Shown: positions 18,787 through 28,998, numbered from the stretch's first letter. The stretch: 64,000 bases of DNA from Qipengyuania sp. (GCA_019745075.1 JAIETR010000024.1:33739-97738), one strand, 5' to 3'. Made by a program: numbers and translations. Notes: generated by a model not told the origin, from the sequence alone.

Positions 18787-21189
18787 ATGATGACGATTTC
18801 CAGGACGCGCGCGGTTGCATTGGGTGCTTCCGTAGCACTTGGCGCAATCGCTTGGCCGTCGCTGGCGGCGGCGCAGTCCGCCCCCGTCGCCATCACCGCT
18901 GGCGAGCCTGTACAAGCCGGCGATAAGGCAGCAGAAACCCACGCCGAGCAGGATGCCGAGATCGTGGTTACCGCGCGCCGCAAGGAGGAAAGCCTTCAGG
19001 CCGTCCCGGTCTCGGTCGTTGCGCTTTCGACGGAGACTCTGCGAACGCAGAACGTGCAGTCGCTTGTCGATCTCCCGCGCCTTGCCCCGGGGCTGACCGT
19101 CACCCCGACCTCGCTGGGGACCACGCGTCCGGCCTACCAGATTCGCGGCCAGCGCGCGAACGCGACCCGCATCACCGCCGATCCCGCAATCGCCGTCTAT
19201 TTCGCCGAAGTGGCCACGGCGCGCTCGGCCGGTTCGGCGCAAGCGGTATTCGATCTGCAATCGGTCCAGGTTCTGAAGGGCCCTCAGGGAACCCTGTTCG
19301 GCCGCAACACCACCGGCGGCGCGATCCTGCTGACGCCCAACGCGCCATCGAGAGACTTTGAGGGCTACGGCCAGGTTTCGGCAGGCAATTTCGGCATGCG
19401 CGATGTCGAAGGCATGATCAACATCCCGATCAGCGACTTCGCCCAGCTCCGCGTCGCGGGCAAATACCACAAGATGGACGGCTATTTCAGCAACGTCCTC
19501 CGGCCTGGCGAGCGTAGCTGGGACGAAGACAACAAGTCGCTGCGCGCAACGCTGCGGATTACGCCGGGTGGGGGCGTGACTTCCGATTTCATCGGCACCT
19601 ATTTCCATAGCGACGTCGTGGGCTTCCAGCCGAAGCTGATCGGCTTCAACCCCGGCACCTTCCCCGTCGCCGCGCTCGCGCCCGCCGTGCAGGCCGAGCT
19701 CAACGCCAGCAATGCGCTGGGCTTCTATGAGTATCGAGAGCTGTTCAAGGCACGCAACAAGGACAAGGTGCTCTCGATCCAGAACAATACCACGATCGAG
19801 CTCGGCTCCGACCTTGGCATACTCGGTTCAACGCGCCTGAAAAACATCATCGCCTATCGCGAAATCGAGAATAATTTCAGCACGTTTGCCGACGGTTCCG
19901 GCCTGGGCATCTTCAATACCTTCGGCAGCTATAAGGGCTATCAGTTCAGCGAGGAATTCCAGCTCCAGGGCGAGAACGGCAATGTCGACTACGTCCTCGG
20001 CGCCTTTTATTCGACCGAGAAGGGCGACGATTTCACCAACGCCCAGACCTTCAACGCGCTTCCGCTGAACTTTACCGACCTGACCGGCAAGAACGACAGC
20101 ATCTCGGGGTTCGCACATGCGAACATCAAGCTGCCGGGGATCGTCGAGGGCCTTAGCCTGTCGTTCGGCGGGCGCATCACCAAGGATACGCGGACGATCG
20201 ATTCGCACGTCCGCCAGCAGCGCGCGCTGTCGGCAACCGTCACCCAGCCTTTCGTGTGCCTCGCGAGCGGCGTGCCCGTGGTGATCGCGAACCTGACGGA
20301 TCGTTCGCTATGCTCGTTCAAGACCAATGCGACGTTCACCCAGCCGACCTGGGACGTCAGCCTGAACTATCAGTTCACCCCTGATAACCTCGTATATGTC
20401 GCGCATCGCCGCGGCTATCGTGCGGGCTCCGCGCGATCCGCCACTTCGCCGGACGTCCGGCCAGAACTGGTCAACGACTTTGAAATCGGCTCGAAGAACC
20501 AGTTCCGTTTCGGAGATACGTCGGTCCGCTTCAACCTCGCCGGCTATTACGGCTCGTACAAGGATCTCCAGCGCAACATCACGCTGGTGCTGAACGGCGT
20601 CACCGCCGCCCAAGATCGCAACGCCGCCGAAGCGCATGTCTATGGACTCGAGACGGACCTGAACATCAACATCAACCGGATCGTCACGCTGTCCGCGTCC
20701 TATGCGCTCACCAAGTCGCGCTACGACAATTACAGCAACGTGTTCAACACGCCCGGCGGGCCGGTCACGGTCGACAATTCGAGCGCGCGTTTCTCCTACG
20801 CGCCGGAAAACATGTTCACCGGAACGGCCAAGTTCAACGTGCCGATGGCGCCGGAAAACGGCGAGGCATCGGTCTCGATGACCTATAGCTACCAGAGCAG
20901 CTTCCAAACCACGGATTCCAATTCGGCGAATTGCGGTCCCGGAAATATCGAGCGCTGGTGCCTCAACCAGGTCGGCGTGACCGACGGCTATGGCCTGCTC
21001 AGCGCACGTGCCGACTGGCGCCGGCCGTTCGGTGCGCCGTTCGATGTCGGGGCGTTCGTCACCAATCTCACCAACGAGAAATATTATGCCGGCAAGTTCG
21101 CGCTCGTGAACGTGATCGGCCTGCTGAGCGCCTGGCCCGGCCAGCCCCGGATGGGCGGCATCGAGCTGCGGATGTCCTTCGGCAACTAG
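18787..21189 (+). CDS. TonB-dependent receptor
   Basis: EIVVTARRKEESLQAVPVSVVALS plug domain, VLKGPQGTLFGRNTTGGAILL, C-terminal ELRMSFGN. Start at MMTISRTRA (signal peptide). Confidence 0.93.
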   Translation: MMTISRTRAVALGASVALGAIAWPSLAAAQSAPVAITAGEPVQAGDKAAETHAEQDAEIVVTARRKEESLQAVPVSVVALSTETLRTQNVQSLVDLPRLAPGLTVTPTSLGTTRPAYQIRGQRANATRITADPAIAVYFAEVATARSAGSAQAVFDLQSVQVLKGPQGTLFGRNTTGGAILLTPNAPSRDFEGYGQVSAGNFGMRDVEGMINIPISDFAQLRVAGKYHKMDGYFSNVLRPGERSWDEDNKSLRATLRITPGGGVTSDFIGTYFHSDVVGFQPKLIGFNPGTFPVAALAPAVQAELNASNALGFYEYRELFKARNKDKVLSIQNNTTIELGSDLGILGSTRLKNIIAYREIENNFSTFADGSGLGIFNTFGSYKGYQFSEEFQLQGENGNVDYVLGAFYSTEKGDDFTNAQTFNALPLNFTDLTGKNDSISGFAHANIKLPGIVEGLSLSFGGRITKDTRTIDSHVRQQRALSATVTQPFVCLASGVPVVIANLTDRSLCSFKTNATFTQPTWDVSLNYQFTPDNLVYVAHRRGYRAGSARSATSPDVRPELVNDFEIGSKNQFRFGDTSVRFNLAGYYGSYKDLQRNITLVLNGVTAAQDRNAAEAHVYGLETDLNININRIVTLSASYALTKSRYDNYSNVFNTPGGPVTVDNSSARFSYAPENMFTGTAKFNVPMAPENGEASVSMTYSYQSSFQTTDSNSANCGPGNIERWCLNQVGVTDGYGLLSARADWRRPFGAPFDVGAFVTNLTNEKYYAGKFALVNVIGLLSAWPGQPRMGGIELRMSFGN

Positions 21190-21211
21190 GTTTGCACACA
21201 GGCAAAAAGGG

Positions 21212-21241
21212 AAAGGGGCGTTCGACTGAACGCCCCTTTTT
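21212..21241. terminator. Bidirectional intrinsic terminator
   Basis: AAAGGGGCGTTC-GACT-GAACGCCCCTTT followed by TT, between convergent genes, with A-tract on the other flank. Confidence 0.85.
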
Positions 21242-22063
21242 CTATTCCGCCAGCTTGCTGGGTCGCGAAGCCTCGGTCGGCACGTCGAAGAGCCAGGCCG
21301 CCATCCAGCCGCCATCCACAGGCAGGGTCTGCCCGGTCACATAGCTGGCGAGATCCGAGGCAAGGAAGAGCACGCCCTTGCCGATCTCGTCGGTCGTGCC
21401 GCGGCGCTGCAGCGGGATGCGGCGGCGAAAGGGGCTGGAGGGATCGTCTTCCGACGCCTGCTTGGGGAGCCGCTGCGTGACGATCGTGCCCGGCGCGACG
21501 GCGTTCACCCGGATGTCGGGTCCCCATTCGACCGCCATCGACCGCACGAGATTCATGAGCCCTGCCTTTGCCGCGCCATAAGGCGCGTGAAAGGGCGCCG
21601 AGGTGAGGCCGCTGACCGAGTTGATGGCAATGATCGTACCCTTGCGCCCCGACGCCAGCATCCGCCGTGCGGCTGACCGTGCGCTGTAGAGAACCGACTT
21701 GAGATTTAGGTCAAGCTCACGCGACCAATCCTCGTCGGTGACGTCGAGCAGGGGCTTCCAGCTCGATGCGCCGACGATCGTCACCATGATATCAATGGGT
21801 CCCAGCGCGGCTTCAGCCTGCTCGGTGGCGCGCTCGACCTCGCCTTCGTTGGTAATGTCGGCGGCCAGCCCGATCGCGTCGAACCCCTCGGCGACAAGGC
21901 GCGCGGCCGCTTCCTCGGCGCGGGACTCGTTCATGTCGACGATCGCCAGCCGGCAGCCGGCGCGGCCGAGGTACAGCGCGGAGCTCTCGCCCATGCCCTG
22001 GCCTCCGCCCCAGATGATCGCCGTCTTGCCGCCGAGGCCAAACATGTCGGGGGTTCCAATCAT
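21242..22063 (-). CDS. Short-chain dehydrogenase/reductase
   Basis: KTAIIWGGGQGMGESSALYLGRAGCRLAIVDMNE, YGAAKAGLMNLVRSMAVEWG. Confidence 0.9.
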   Translation of the reverse strand: MIGTPDMFGLGGKTAIIWGGGQGMGESSALYLGRAGCRLAIVDMNESRAEEAAARLVAEGFDAIGLAADITNEGEVERATEQAEAALGPIDIMVTIVGASSWKPLLDVTDEDWSRELDLNLKSVLYSARSAARRMLASGRKGTIIAINSVSGLTSAPFHAPYGAAKAGLMNLVRSMAVEWGPDIRVNAVAPGTIVTQRLPKQASEDDPSSPFRRRIPLQRRGTTDEIGKGVLFLASDLASYVTGQTLPVDGGWMAAWLFDVPTEASRPSKLAE

Positions 22064-22109
22064 TTCATTTTATCCTTCTTGCCGCCGCCCTTTGATGGGA
22101 ACGGCGGGG

Positions 22110-22997
22110 TTATCGCCGCGCGAACTGGCGCTTCAGAAACTGGATGCTCGCCGCGAGACCCGCCGCCGCGCCAGGCCAGTCGGGCCCGAAAGTGGGGGCG
22201 ACATGCTGCATATCGGGGACCACGCGGCACTCGACGTCGACACCGGCGGAAGCCAGGCGCGCCGCGAAAGCGAGGCTATCGTCCAACAGCACCTCGGCTC
22301 CCCCGGCCAGGACAAAGGTGTCCGGCATGGCTTCAAGCGGAGCGAGGAGCGGGGTGGCGAGGGGATCGTCTGCCGAGTGCCCCTGGAGGTACATCTGGCG
22401 GGCTTCCATCGCCATCGCCCGCGAAAACAGCCGATCGGTTGACGCCGCGCGGTCATAGCCCTCGGACACGATGCGAAGGTCGAGCCAGGGCGAAACGAGG
22501 AAAAGGGCATCGGCGGCGGCACCGAGCAGGCACAGGCCGACGGCCAGATTGCCCCCCGCCGAATCTCCCCCGATGACGAGCGGACCCTCGATTTTCACCG
22601 ATGCGAGCGCGTCCTGCAAAGCTACCAAGGCCGCGGGGAAGGGATTTTCAGGCGCAAGCGGATAGGCGGGCATGATGACTTCGCAGCCCAGCCGTGCGGC
22701 GAGCGTCGCGGCAAAGGGCTGGCTCCGCATCGGAGATCCCAGCCGGAAGCCGCCGCCATGCATGTGGAAGAGCACACCCCGCGGATTCGGCGGGGAACAG
22801 GAAATCCCGGAGAGTGGGCCCAGTCTGACTTCGCGCGTGACGATGCTGGCTTCCACCGGATAACCGCCCGGCAGCGACGTAGTGCGCCGTTCGAGCAAAG
22901 CCTCCGGTGCGGCGCACCCGGGCCGCGGCAGTGGCAGCGCAGGGGAAGGCGCGGCCGATGTGCGGCGAGGCTCCTGATCGTTCATTTCTCGCGACAT
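22110..22997 (-). CDS. Alpha/beta hydrolase, HSL-type esterase
   Basis: FHMHGGGFRLGS oxyanion motif and VIGGDSAGGNLAVGL nucleophile motif. Confidence 0.88.
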   Translation of the reverse strand: MSREMNDQEPRRTSAAPSPALPLPRPGCAAPEALLERRTTSLPGGYPVEASIVTREVRLGPLSGISCSPPNPRGVLFHMHGGGFRLGSPMRSQPFAATLAARLGCEVIMPAYPLAPENPFPAALVALQDALASVKIEGPLVIGGDSAGGNLAVGLCLLGAAADALFLVSPWLDLRIVSEGYDRAASTDRLFSRAMAMEARQMYLQGHSADDPLATPLLAPLEAMPDTFVLAGGAEVLLDDSLAFAARLASAGVDVECRVVPDMQHVAPTFGPDWPGAAAGLAASIQFLKRQFARR

Positions 22998-23110
22998 CCC
23001 TGCCTCCGCGGCATTAGAGATTCCGAAGGCCAGAATAGGCGGTTCGATTGCCTGCGCTCAACGCCCGTCGAAGGGGACAAGCGTGGGGTTTGCGGGTAGG
23101 GGAGAAGGCG

Positions 23111-23920
23111 ATGAATCACGATCCCCAAGACGGCAATGTCCGGCATACCAGCAGCGACATCCGGCACCCCGGCGAACGGCGGAACATCTCCAAATCGGCG
23201 GTTCGCGCGCTCGACGTGCTTGAGCATTTCGCGGCGGTCCGCCGGCCGCTGCGCGCGACCGACATCGCGAACGCGCTCGATCTGCACCCGTCCAGCGCCG
23301 ATCAATTGCTCAAGTCGATGGTCGATGCGGCCTATCTGCTCATCGATGCCGAAGGAAAGGTCTATCGCCCTTCGCCGCGCCTGATGCCGTTCGCCAATTG
23401 GCTCGCCGAGAATTATTTCGGTGAGGATGCGCTGAGCAAGCTGGTCGCGTCGGTGGCGGCGCGCACCGGCCAGATCGTGACGCTCGCCGCGCCGCAGGGC
23501 GGGTGGCTGCAATTGGTGGATGTCGCCACCCCGCCAGCGCTGACCGGGCTGGTGCGCAAGGGCAGCCGGATCTCCATCACCAGTTCGACCCTGGGCGCCG
23601 CCTTTCTCGCCGCGCATGATGACCGCGAGATCGAGCGATGGATCGAGCGCACGCCCGAAGCCCGGCACATCGACGCCGCCTTGCGCGCCGAGATCAGGGC
23701 GTCGGTCGATGCCGCGCGCGCCAGCGGGTACGCCTGCGGTCTCGGCGACAGCCTGTTTTCGATCGCGATAGCGCTGCCCCGACCGGCGGCGGGCATCCAG
23801 CTCGTGCTCGGCCTTGCGGGCCAACCGGAGCATGTGGAGCCGCGAACCGCGGAGCTCGGCGCGCAACTGCGCCGCTATGCCGATAGCCTGACGGGCGAGA
23901 CGGATTCCGTTACCGCCTGA
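23111..23920 (+). CDS. IclR-family transcriptional regulator
   Basis: SKSAVRALDVLEHFAAVRRPLRATDIANALDLHPSSADQLLKSMVDAAYL HTH plus IclR effector domain. Confidence 0.85.
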   Translation: MNHDPQDGNVRHTSSDIRHPGERRNISKSAVRALDVLEHFAAVRRPLRATDIANALDLHPSSADQLLKSMVDAAYLLIDAEGKVYRPSPRLMPFANWLAENYFGEDALSKLVASVAARTGQIVTLAAPQGGWLQLVDVATPPALTGLVRKGSRISITSSTLGAAFLAAHDDREIERWIERTPEARHIDAALRAEIRASVDAARASGYACGLGDSLFSIAIALPRPAAGIQLVLGLAGQPEHVEPRTAELGAQLRRYADSLTGETDSVTA

Positions 23921-25833
23921 ATAGTCACGCGTCCGGTCAATGCCATGTCCGAGAGGTCGGGCTTCGCCAGCATTTCGTGCCAGTCCTGGTAATGCCATGG
24001 CATGTTGACCTGAAGGCGCCCGTCCTTGACGTAATAGTTCCTGTCGGTGGACTGGGTGTCGGTCAGCCAGATCAGCCCGGTGGCCGCCTCGTCCATGCGC
24101 TCATTATAGCCCTCGAACGCGGCGTGGGTCACTTCCACCGCGGCATGGCCGCGCTCGATCGTATCGACGATCAGTTGCGCGACATATTTGGTCCACATCT
24201 CGATCTGCGTCGGGATCGTGCCCCCGCCGCCGCTGACGCTCTGCGAATTGGGGCCGTAGAGCACGAAGAAATTGGGGAAACCGTCGATCATCATGCCGAG
24301 ATAGGCGCGGGCGCCGTCCTTGCTCCACCGCTCCTGGAGATGCACGCCGCCCCGCCCGACATAGTCGGACGGCCAGACATATTTCTCGACGCTGAAGCCG
24401 GTCGCGGAGACGATCATGTCCACCTGCCGCTCCACGCCGTCGGCAGTGACGATGCCGGTACGCGTCAGGCGGGCGATCGGCGCAGTGACCAGCTCGACAT
24501 CCTGCTTGAGCAGCGAGCGATACCAGCCATTGTCGACGATCAGCCGCCGCGAGAAAGGCGCGTGCTGCGGGACAAGCTGATCGACCAGATCGGCCCGGCC
24601 CTCGACCTGCTGGACGATATACTGCGTCATCGCCTCGCGCAGCGCGTCGTTCGGCTGGTTGATCAGGCCGCCCGAGGCCTGCCATTCGGGATCGGGGACG
24701 AGAAACTGGTAGAGATTGAGCACTGGCAGGGTGCCGGTATAGCGCGTCCAGTTCCAGTAATAGGGCATGTTCCGGCGCAGCCAGCTGTCGCCGGGGCTCA
24801 TTGGCTCGCCATAGCGTTCGCGGGGCGAGATCCATTGCGGCGTGCGCTGGAACACAAAGGTCTGCTTCGCGTCGTCCGAGATCCGGCCGAGAAGCTGCAC
24901 CCCGGTCGAGCCGTTCCCCACCACCGCCACCGACTTGCCGGCGGCGCTGTGCCGCTCGTCCCATTCGGTGCTGTGGACGATCTCGCCTTCGAACTGGTCC
25001 GCGCCCTCGACCGAAAGCTCGCGCGGGGTCGAGAACAAGCCGGATGCGCTGATGACGTGGTTCGCGGCCACCGAAACCTGCGCCCCGCTTCCATCCACGA
25101 TGTCGAGCCGCCACAGCGAGGCGACTTCATCGAAGCGCCCGCCCTTGATCTCATGGTTGAATCGGATTTTCTCGAAGATCCCGAACTTGCAGGCGATATG
25201 CTCGAGATAGGCGCGCACCTCGGCCTGGCGCGCGAAATGCTCGGTCCAGGGATAAAGCTTCTCGAAGCTGAACTCGTACATCGCGCTGGGGGTGTCGACG
25301 CGGGCATCGGGATAGGTGTTGATGCTCCACGTCCCGCCGATCTCCGAGCGGCGCTCGTAGATGACATAAGGAATCCCGAGGCGCTCGAGCTGGACCGCCA
25401 TGCCGAGGCCGCTGAAGCCGGCGCCCACGATCACGACCTGGAAATCGTCGGAAAGGCTTACCGGCCCGTCGCTCCAATTGGCGCAGCGCGGATAGGCATC
25501 GAAAGCCGGGACGGGCTTGCGGATATCGAAATCCTTGTCGCTGATCGGTTCGCCGCCGGCGACCAGCTCCATCATATCGCGGAGATATTCGTCGCTGGGC
25601 ACGGTGCGCAGATGGCTCTCGGGCGCGTCGCTCAGGAACGCGACGGCCCTGTCGATCAGGGCTTCGCGATGCTCCTCGGCGACGACATAGGTGGTGCCGG
25701 CGCCGGCGCGCACATCGATGCGGGTGACCGGGATCGCTGCATATTCCGGGTCGCCCGTGGCTTGCAGGAGCGCGAGGCGCAATGCGTTGAGATCGGCCTC
25801 TTCGACGGCCTTCCGAATGAAATCGCGATTCAT
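23875..25833 (-). CDS. Type I Baeyer-Villiger monooxygenase with ~130-aa N-terminal extension (4-hydroxyacetophenone monooxygenase-like)
   Basis: VVIVGAGFSGLGMAVQLERLGIPYVIYERRSEIGGTWSINTYPDARVDTPS; second GNGSTG; N-terminal extension as in HAPMO-type enzymes. Confidence 0.88.
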   Translation of the reverse strand: MNRDFIRKAVEEADLNALRLALLQATGDPEYAAIPVTRIDVRAGAGTTYVVAEEHREALIDRAVAFLSDAPESHLRTVPSDEYLRDMMELVAGGEPISDKDFDIRKPVPAFDAYPRCANWSDGPVSLSDDFQVVIVGAGFSGLGMAVQLERLGIPYVIYERRSEIGGTWSINTYPDARVDTPSAMYEFSFEKLYPWTEHFARQAEVRAYLEHIACKFGIFEKIRFNHEIKGGRFDEVASLWRLDIVDGSGAQVSVAANHVISASGLFSTPRELSVEGADQFEGEIVHSTEWDERHSAAGKSVAVVGNGSTGVQLLGRISDDAKQTFVFQRTPQWISPRERYGEPMSPGDSWLRRNMPYYWNWTRYTGTLPVLNLYQFLVPDPEWQASGGLINQPNDALREAMTQYIVQQVEGRADLVDQLVPQHAPFSRRLIVDNGWYRSLLKQDVELVTAPIARLTRTGIVTADGVERQVDMIVSATGFSVEKYVWPSDYVGRGGVHLQERWSKDGARAYLGMMIDGFPNFFVLYGPNSQSVSGGGGTIPTQIEMWTKYVAQLIVDTIERGHAAVEVTHAAFEGYNERMDEAATGLIWLTDTQSTDRNYYVKDGRLQVNMPWHYQDWHEMLAKPDLSDMALTGRVTIQAVTESVSPVRLSA

Positions 25834-25870
25834 TTGTGAACGTCCCAAGTTGATGCGGCGTAATTCCGAT

Positions 25871-25886
25871 GTGCCGGGTGCGGCAC
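25871..25886. promoter_or_regulatory. Inverted repeat GTGCCG-N4-CGGCAC upstream of the BVMO
   Basis: Perfect 6-bp arms, ~40 bp upstream of the BVMO start. Confidence 0.3.
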
Positions 25887-26026
25887 AAAGGAAATTTCGG
25901 TCATCAGCTTGCCATCGTCAACGCAATGTGCGGCAAGTGCGCGAAATACACGGTGGCGAATTGTTTTACATATAGACGGATAAAATGCAGGATATTGGCA
26001 GGAATTGAGCGCCTCTATTTCCTATG

Positions 26027-26815
26027 TCAGTCCGATTTCGAGAATCGCGCACGAAGCGCCGCGAAGACGCGGGCCTGCTCTTCGCGACCGAACAGGCTGC
26101 TGTTCGCGAGCCGCTCGACGTTGCGCGCCTGGGTGCGGTCCAGATCGGCCGCGAGCTCGATCGCGAGCTTGGCGGCGGCCAGCGCCTCGGGCGGCTGGGC
26201 GGCCAGCGAAAGGCAGAATTCCCCGACCTGGCGGTCGAACTCGGCCGCCGGATAGACTTCGTGCACCAGGCCAACGGTGCGCGCCTGCTCCGCGCCGATC
26301 GGTCGATTGGCCATGATCATGTAGCGGGCCCAATGGCCGCCGATCATCCGCACCAGGCGGCTGGTGCCGCCCGACCCCGGGATCATCCCCATGTTGAGCT
26401 CGGGAAGCGCATAATGCGCGGTGTCGCTCGCGAGGCGGAAGTCGCACGACAGCGACATTTCCAGCGCGGCGCCGAGGCAAGGACCCTGATGCGCCACGAC
26501 GATCGGCTTCTCGATCGCTTCGAATTCGTCATAGAGCCGATGCCAGGCGCTTTCGCGGTAGCGGCGGCGAAACCCCGAAGGGCCTTCGTCCGCCGGTCCG
26601 GCGCCGAGCGCGGTCACATCCATGCCCGACGAGAAATAGCGGCCCGTGGCACGGATCAGCAGCACGCGCAGATCCCCATCGTTCGCGAAAGTCTCGAACG
26701 CATCCCGCAATGCCGCCAGCATCGGCCGGGTAAACGCGTTGTACTTGTCCGGGCGATCGAAGGCGAAGGTCAGGATCGCGCCGTTGCGATCCAATGTTGT
26801 GTGCGTGTCGGCCAT
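26027..26815 (-). CDS. Enoyl-CoA hydratase/isomerase family protein
   Basis: GAILTFAFDRPDKYNAFTRPM, YFSSGMDVTALG, GPCLGAALEMSLSCDFRLASDTA. Start MADTHTT. Confidence 0.92.
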   Translation of the reverse strand: MADTHTTLDRNGAILTFAFDRPDKYNAFTRPMLAALRDAFETFANDGDLRVLLIRATGRYFSSGMDVTALGAGPADEGPSGFRRRYRESAWHRLYDEFEAIEKPIVVAHQGPCLGAALEMSLSCDFRLASDTAHYALPELNMGMIPGSGGTSRLVRMIGGHWARYMIMANRPIGAEQARTVGLVHEVYPAAEFDRQVGEFCLSLAAQPPEALAAAKLAIELAADLDRTQARNVERLANSSLFGREEQARVFAALRARFSKSD

Positions 26816-26817
26816 CC

Positions 26818-28998
26818 TCAGCTCCTCGTTCGCGGCAGGCCCAGGCCCGCTTCGGCCACAATGCTGCGCTGCACTTCGCTGGTACCCGCATAGATCGTGC
26901 TTGGCACTGAGCGCCGGTAATCCTGCTCGATCCGGCCGGTCGGCGTGAACGCCTGCAGCAGCGTATCGGGCGCGGCGAGCGCCATCAGCTCGGTGCCGCA
27001 CTTTATCCAGCTCTCGCTGCCGAACAGCTTAGCGGACGGGCCGTAATGCTTCTGCGGCTTGCCCACGCCAACTCCCCAGGCGGTCCGGCGGCTCAGCACG
27101 TCGACGACTTCGAGGCGCACTGCCGAACGCGCCAGCCCTGCGCGGATGGCCGGATCCTCGATCGCAGGCCCGCCATGGCGTTGCGCGCCGCGCGCCCATT
27201 CCAATGCGCCTTCGAGCATGTTCTTGATCGCTCCGACATAATGGTCGCCCGAGCCCTGCTCCATCGTCAGCGCGGCGGCCAGTACCTTCACCCCGCCATT
27301 GACCTCGCCCAGCCGGTAAGCGTCGGACACGCGCACGCCTTCGTAAAAGGTCGTGTTGGTCCGCTCGTTGCCGATCGTCTTGATCTCGTCGCAGCGATAG
27401 CCCGGCGCGTCGAGCGGCAGCGCGAACAGCGTGATTCCGCCATGCTTGTCCTCGCCGGTGCGGGTCAGCATCAGCGCGTACTGCGCGAGATGGCCTTGCG
27501 ACGTGAACATCTTCTGCCCGTCGATGATCCAGTCGTCGCCGTCGCGCACTGCCTTGGTGCGGGCGGCGAAGATGTCCGAACCGCAGGACGGCTCCGAATA
27601 GCCCAGCGACGCATAGGCTTCGGCGGAGGCGAGCTTGGGCAGGATTTCCGCCTTCGCTGCTTCCGAACCGAAATGGAGGACCATCTTGCCCAGCATGTCG
27701 GATACCGAAATGACTACATGGCCCCAGTCATATTCGGTGAATACCTTCTTGATCGCCGAGACCGAGAAGCGGTCGCAGGCGCTGCCGCCATGTTCCACCG
27801 GCCAGTCGGGATAGAGCAGGTTGATCGCGGCGAGCTTGCGGTACAGCTCGCGATCGAAGAAATCGTCAGAGACGAATTGCTGCTCGCGCCGCTCGAACGT
27901 GGCATGCTCCTTGAATATCGCGCGAACCGTCGCCGCGATCTCGAGAGACCCCTGCGGATATTCGAAGCTGATCGCGGTGGCGCCAGCGTCCGGCAGCGCA
28001 GACGTGGCTTCGGACCAGAGGCGATCGGCGATCACGGGCAAATCGTCGTCCGGGTTGCCGGCGAGCAGCGACCATTGGGTGACGCGACGGAAATAGATCT
28101 GCGCGTCATATTCCATCGTCATGCCATAGCCGCCGAAGACGCGCATCGCCTTGATCACGGCGGGGCGGCAGGCTTCGGCCGCCCACCAGGCGCACATCCG
28201 CACCATGGCGCCGGCTTCGGCGTTGCCGTTGCTCAGCGCCTCGACGGTCCGCCACACGAGGAGCGTGGCACCTTCGACTTCGCAATGCGCTTCGGCGAGC
28301 GGGTGGGCGAGGCCCTGATAGCCGCCGATCGGCTTTCCGAAAGCGTGGCGTTCCTTGGCATAGTCGGCGGCGAGAAGGATCGCCTTGCGCGCGGCAGCGG
28401 CCGTCGCGGCAGCGTTGAGCAGCTTCCATTCGTCGATCGCGGCGCCATAGGCGGCGACCGCTTCCGGCCCCGACGCCAGCAATTCGCCGACATCCGGCCC
28501 GAGTACGATCCGGCGTGCCGCGCTGGAACCGATATTGGCTTCGGGCGCGCCGAACGGCCCGGCAGCGACGCGCACGTCCTCGCCGCTCAGGAACAGGATG
28601 CTGTCAGCGGCTCCCGCCGCCGCGATCAGCTGCGCGCTGCTGTCAGCGGGGCGCAGCGCGAGCGTGGCGATCTTGCCTTCCGCGATGCCTGCCACATCGC
28701 CGCCGAGACGCGCCAGCAGGCGGGCGGTGACGATGACATCGAGCGCCGGGATCACGGGAACGAATTCGCCGAAGACTTCGGCGATGACCACGGCGTCCAT
28801 CAGGCCGGCCCCGGCGCCACCATCATCCTCGGGGACCCGGAGCAGCGGCAATCCCATCTCGACGAACGCCAGCCAGGTAGCGGCGTCGTGGCCCTGGGCT
28901 TCGGCTTCGCGAATGCGTGCCGGGGGCGAGGCCTTGGTGAACGCGCGTGAGAGCGCGTCCTTCATCATCTCCTGGTCTTCGGACAGTTCGAGATTCAT
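26818..28998 (-). CDS. Fused didomain acyl-CoA dehydrogenase (726 aa)
   Basis: Two consecutive ACAD domains: first MNLELSEDQEMMKDALSRAF...VFGGYGMTMEYDAQIYFRR, second YSEPSCGSDIFAARTKAVRDGDDWIIDGQKMFTS...STIYAGTSEVQRSIVAE. Confidence 0.92.
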   Translation of the reverse strand: MNLELSEDQEMMKDALSRAFTKASPPARIREAEAQGHDAATWLAFVEMGLPLLRVPEDDGGAGAGLMDAVVIAEVFGEFVPVIPALDVIVTARLLARLGGDVAGIAEGKIATLALRPADSSAQLIAAAGAADSILFLSGEDVRVAAGPFGAPEANIGSSAARRIVLGPDVGELLASGPEAVAAYGAAIDEWKLLNAAATAAAARKAILLAADYAKERHAFGKPIGGYQGLAHPLAEAHCEVEGATLLVWRTVEALSNGNAEAGAMVRMCAWWAAEACRPAVIKAMRVFGGYGMTMEYDAQIYFRRVTQWSLLAGNPDDDLPVIADRLWSEATSALPDAGATAISFEYPQGSLEIAATVRAIFKEHATFERREQQFVSDDFFDRELYRKLAAINLLYPDWPVEHGGSACDRFSVSAIKKVFTEYDWGHVVISVSDMLGKMVLHFGSEAAKAEILPKLASAEAYASLGYSEPSCGSDIFAARTKAVRDGDDWIIDGQKMFTSQGHLAQYALMLTRTGEDKHGGITLFALPLDAPGYRCDEIKTIGNERTNTTFYEGVRVSDAYRLGEVNGGVKVLAAALTMEQGSGDHYVGAIKNMLEGALEWARGAQRHGGPAIEDPAIRAGLARSAVRLEVVDVLSRRTAWGVGVGKPQKHYGPSAKLFGSESWIKCGTELMALAAPDTLLQAFTPTGRIEQDYRRSVPSTIYAGTSEVQRSIVAEAGLGLPRTRS

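Noticed and set aside
23977-25839. 620-aa plus-strand ORF opposite the BVMO
   Set aside because: The minus strand has full BVMO motifs; the plus translation has none.
27046-28950. 634-aa plus-strand ORF opposite the fused acyl-CoA dehydrogenase
   Set aside because: Antisense shadow of a well-supported CDS; no recognisable domain.
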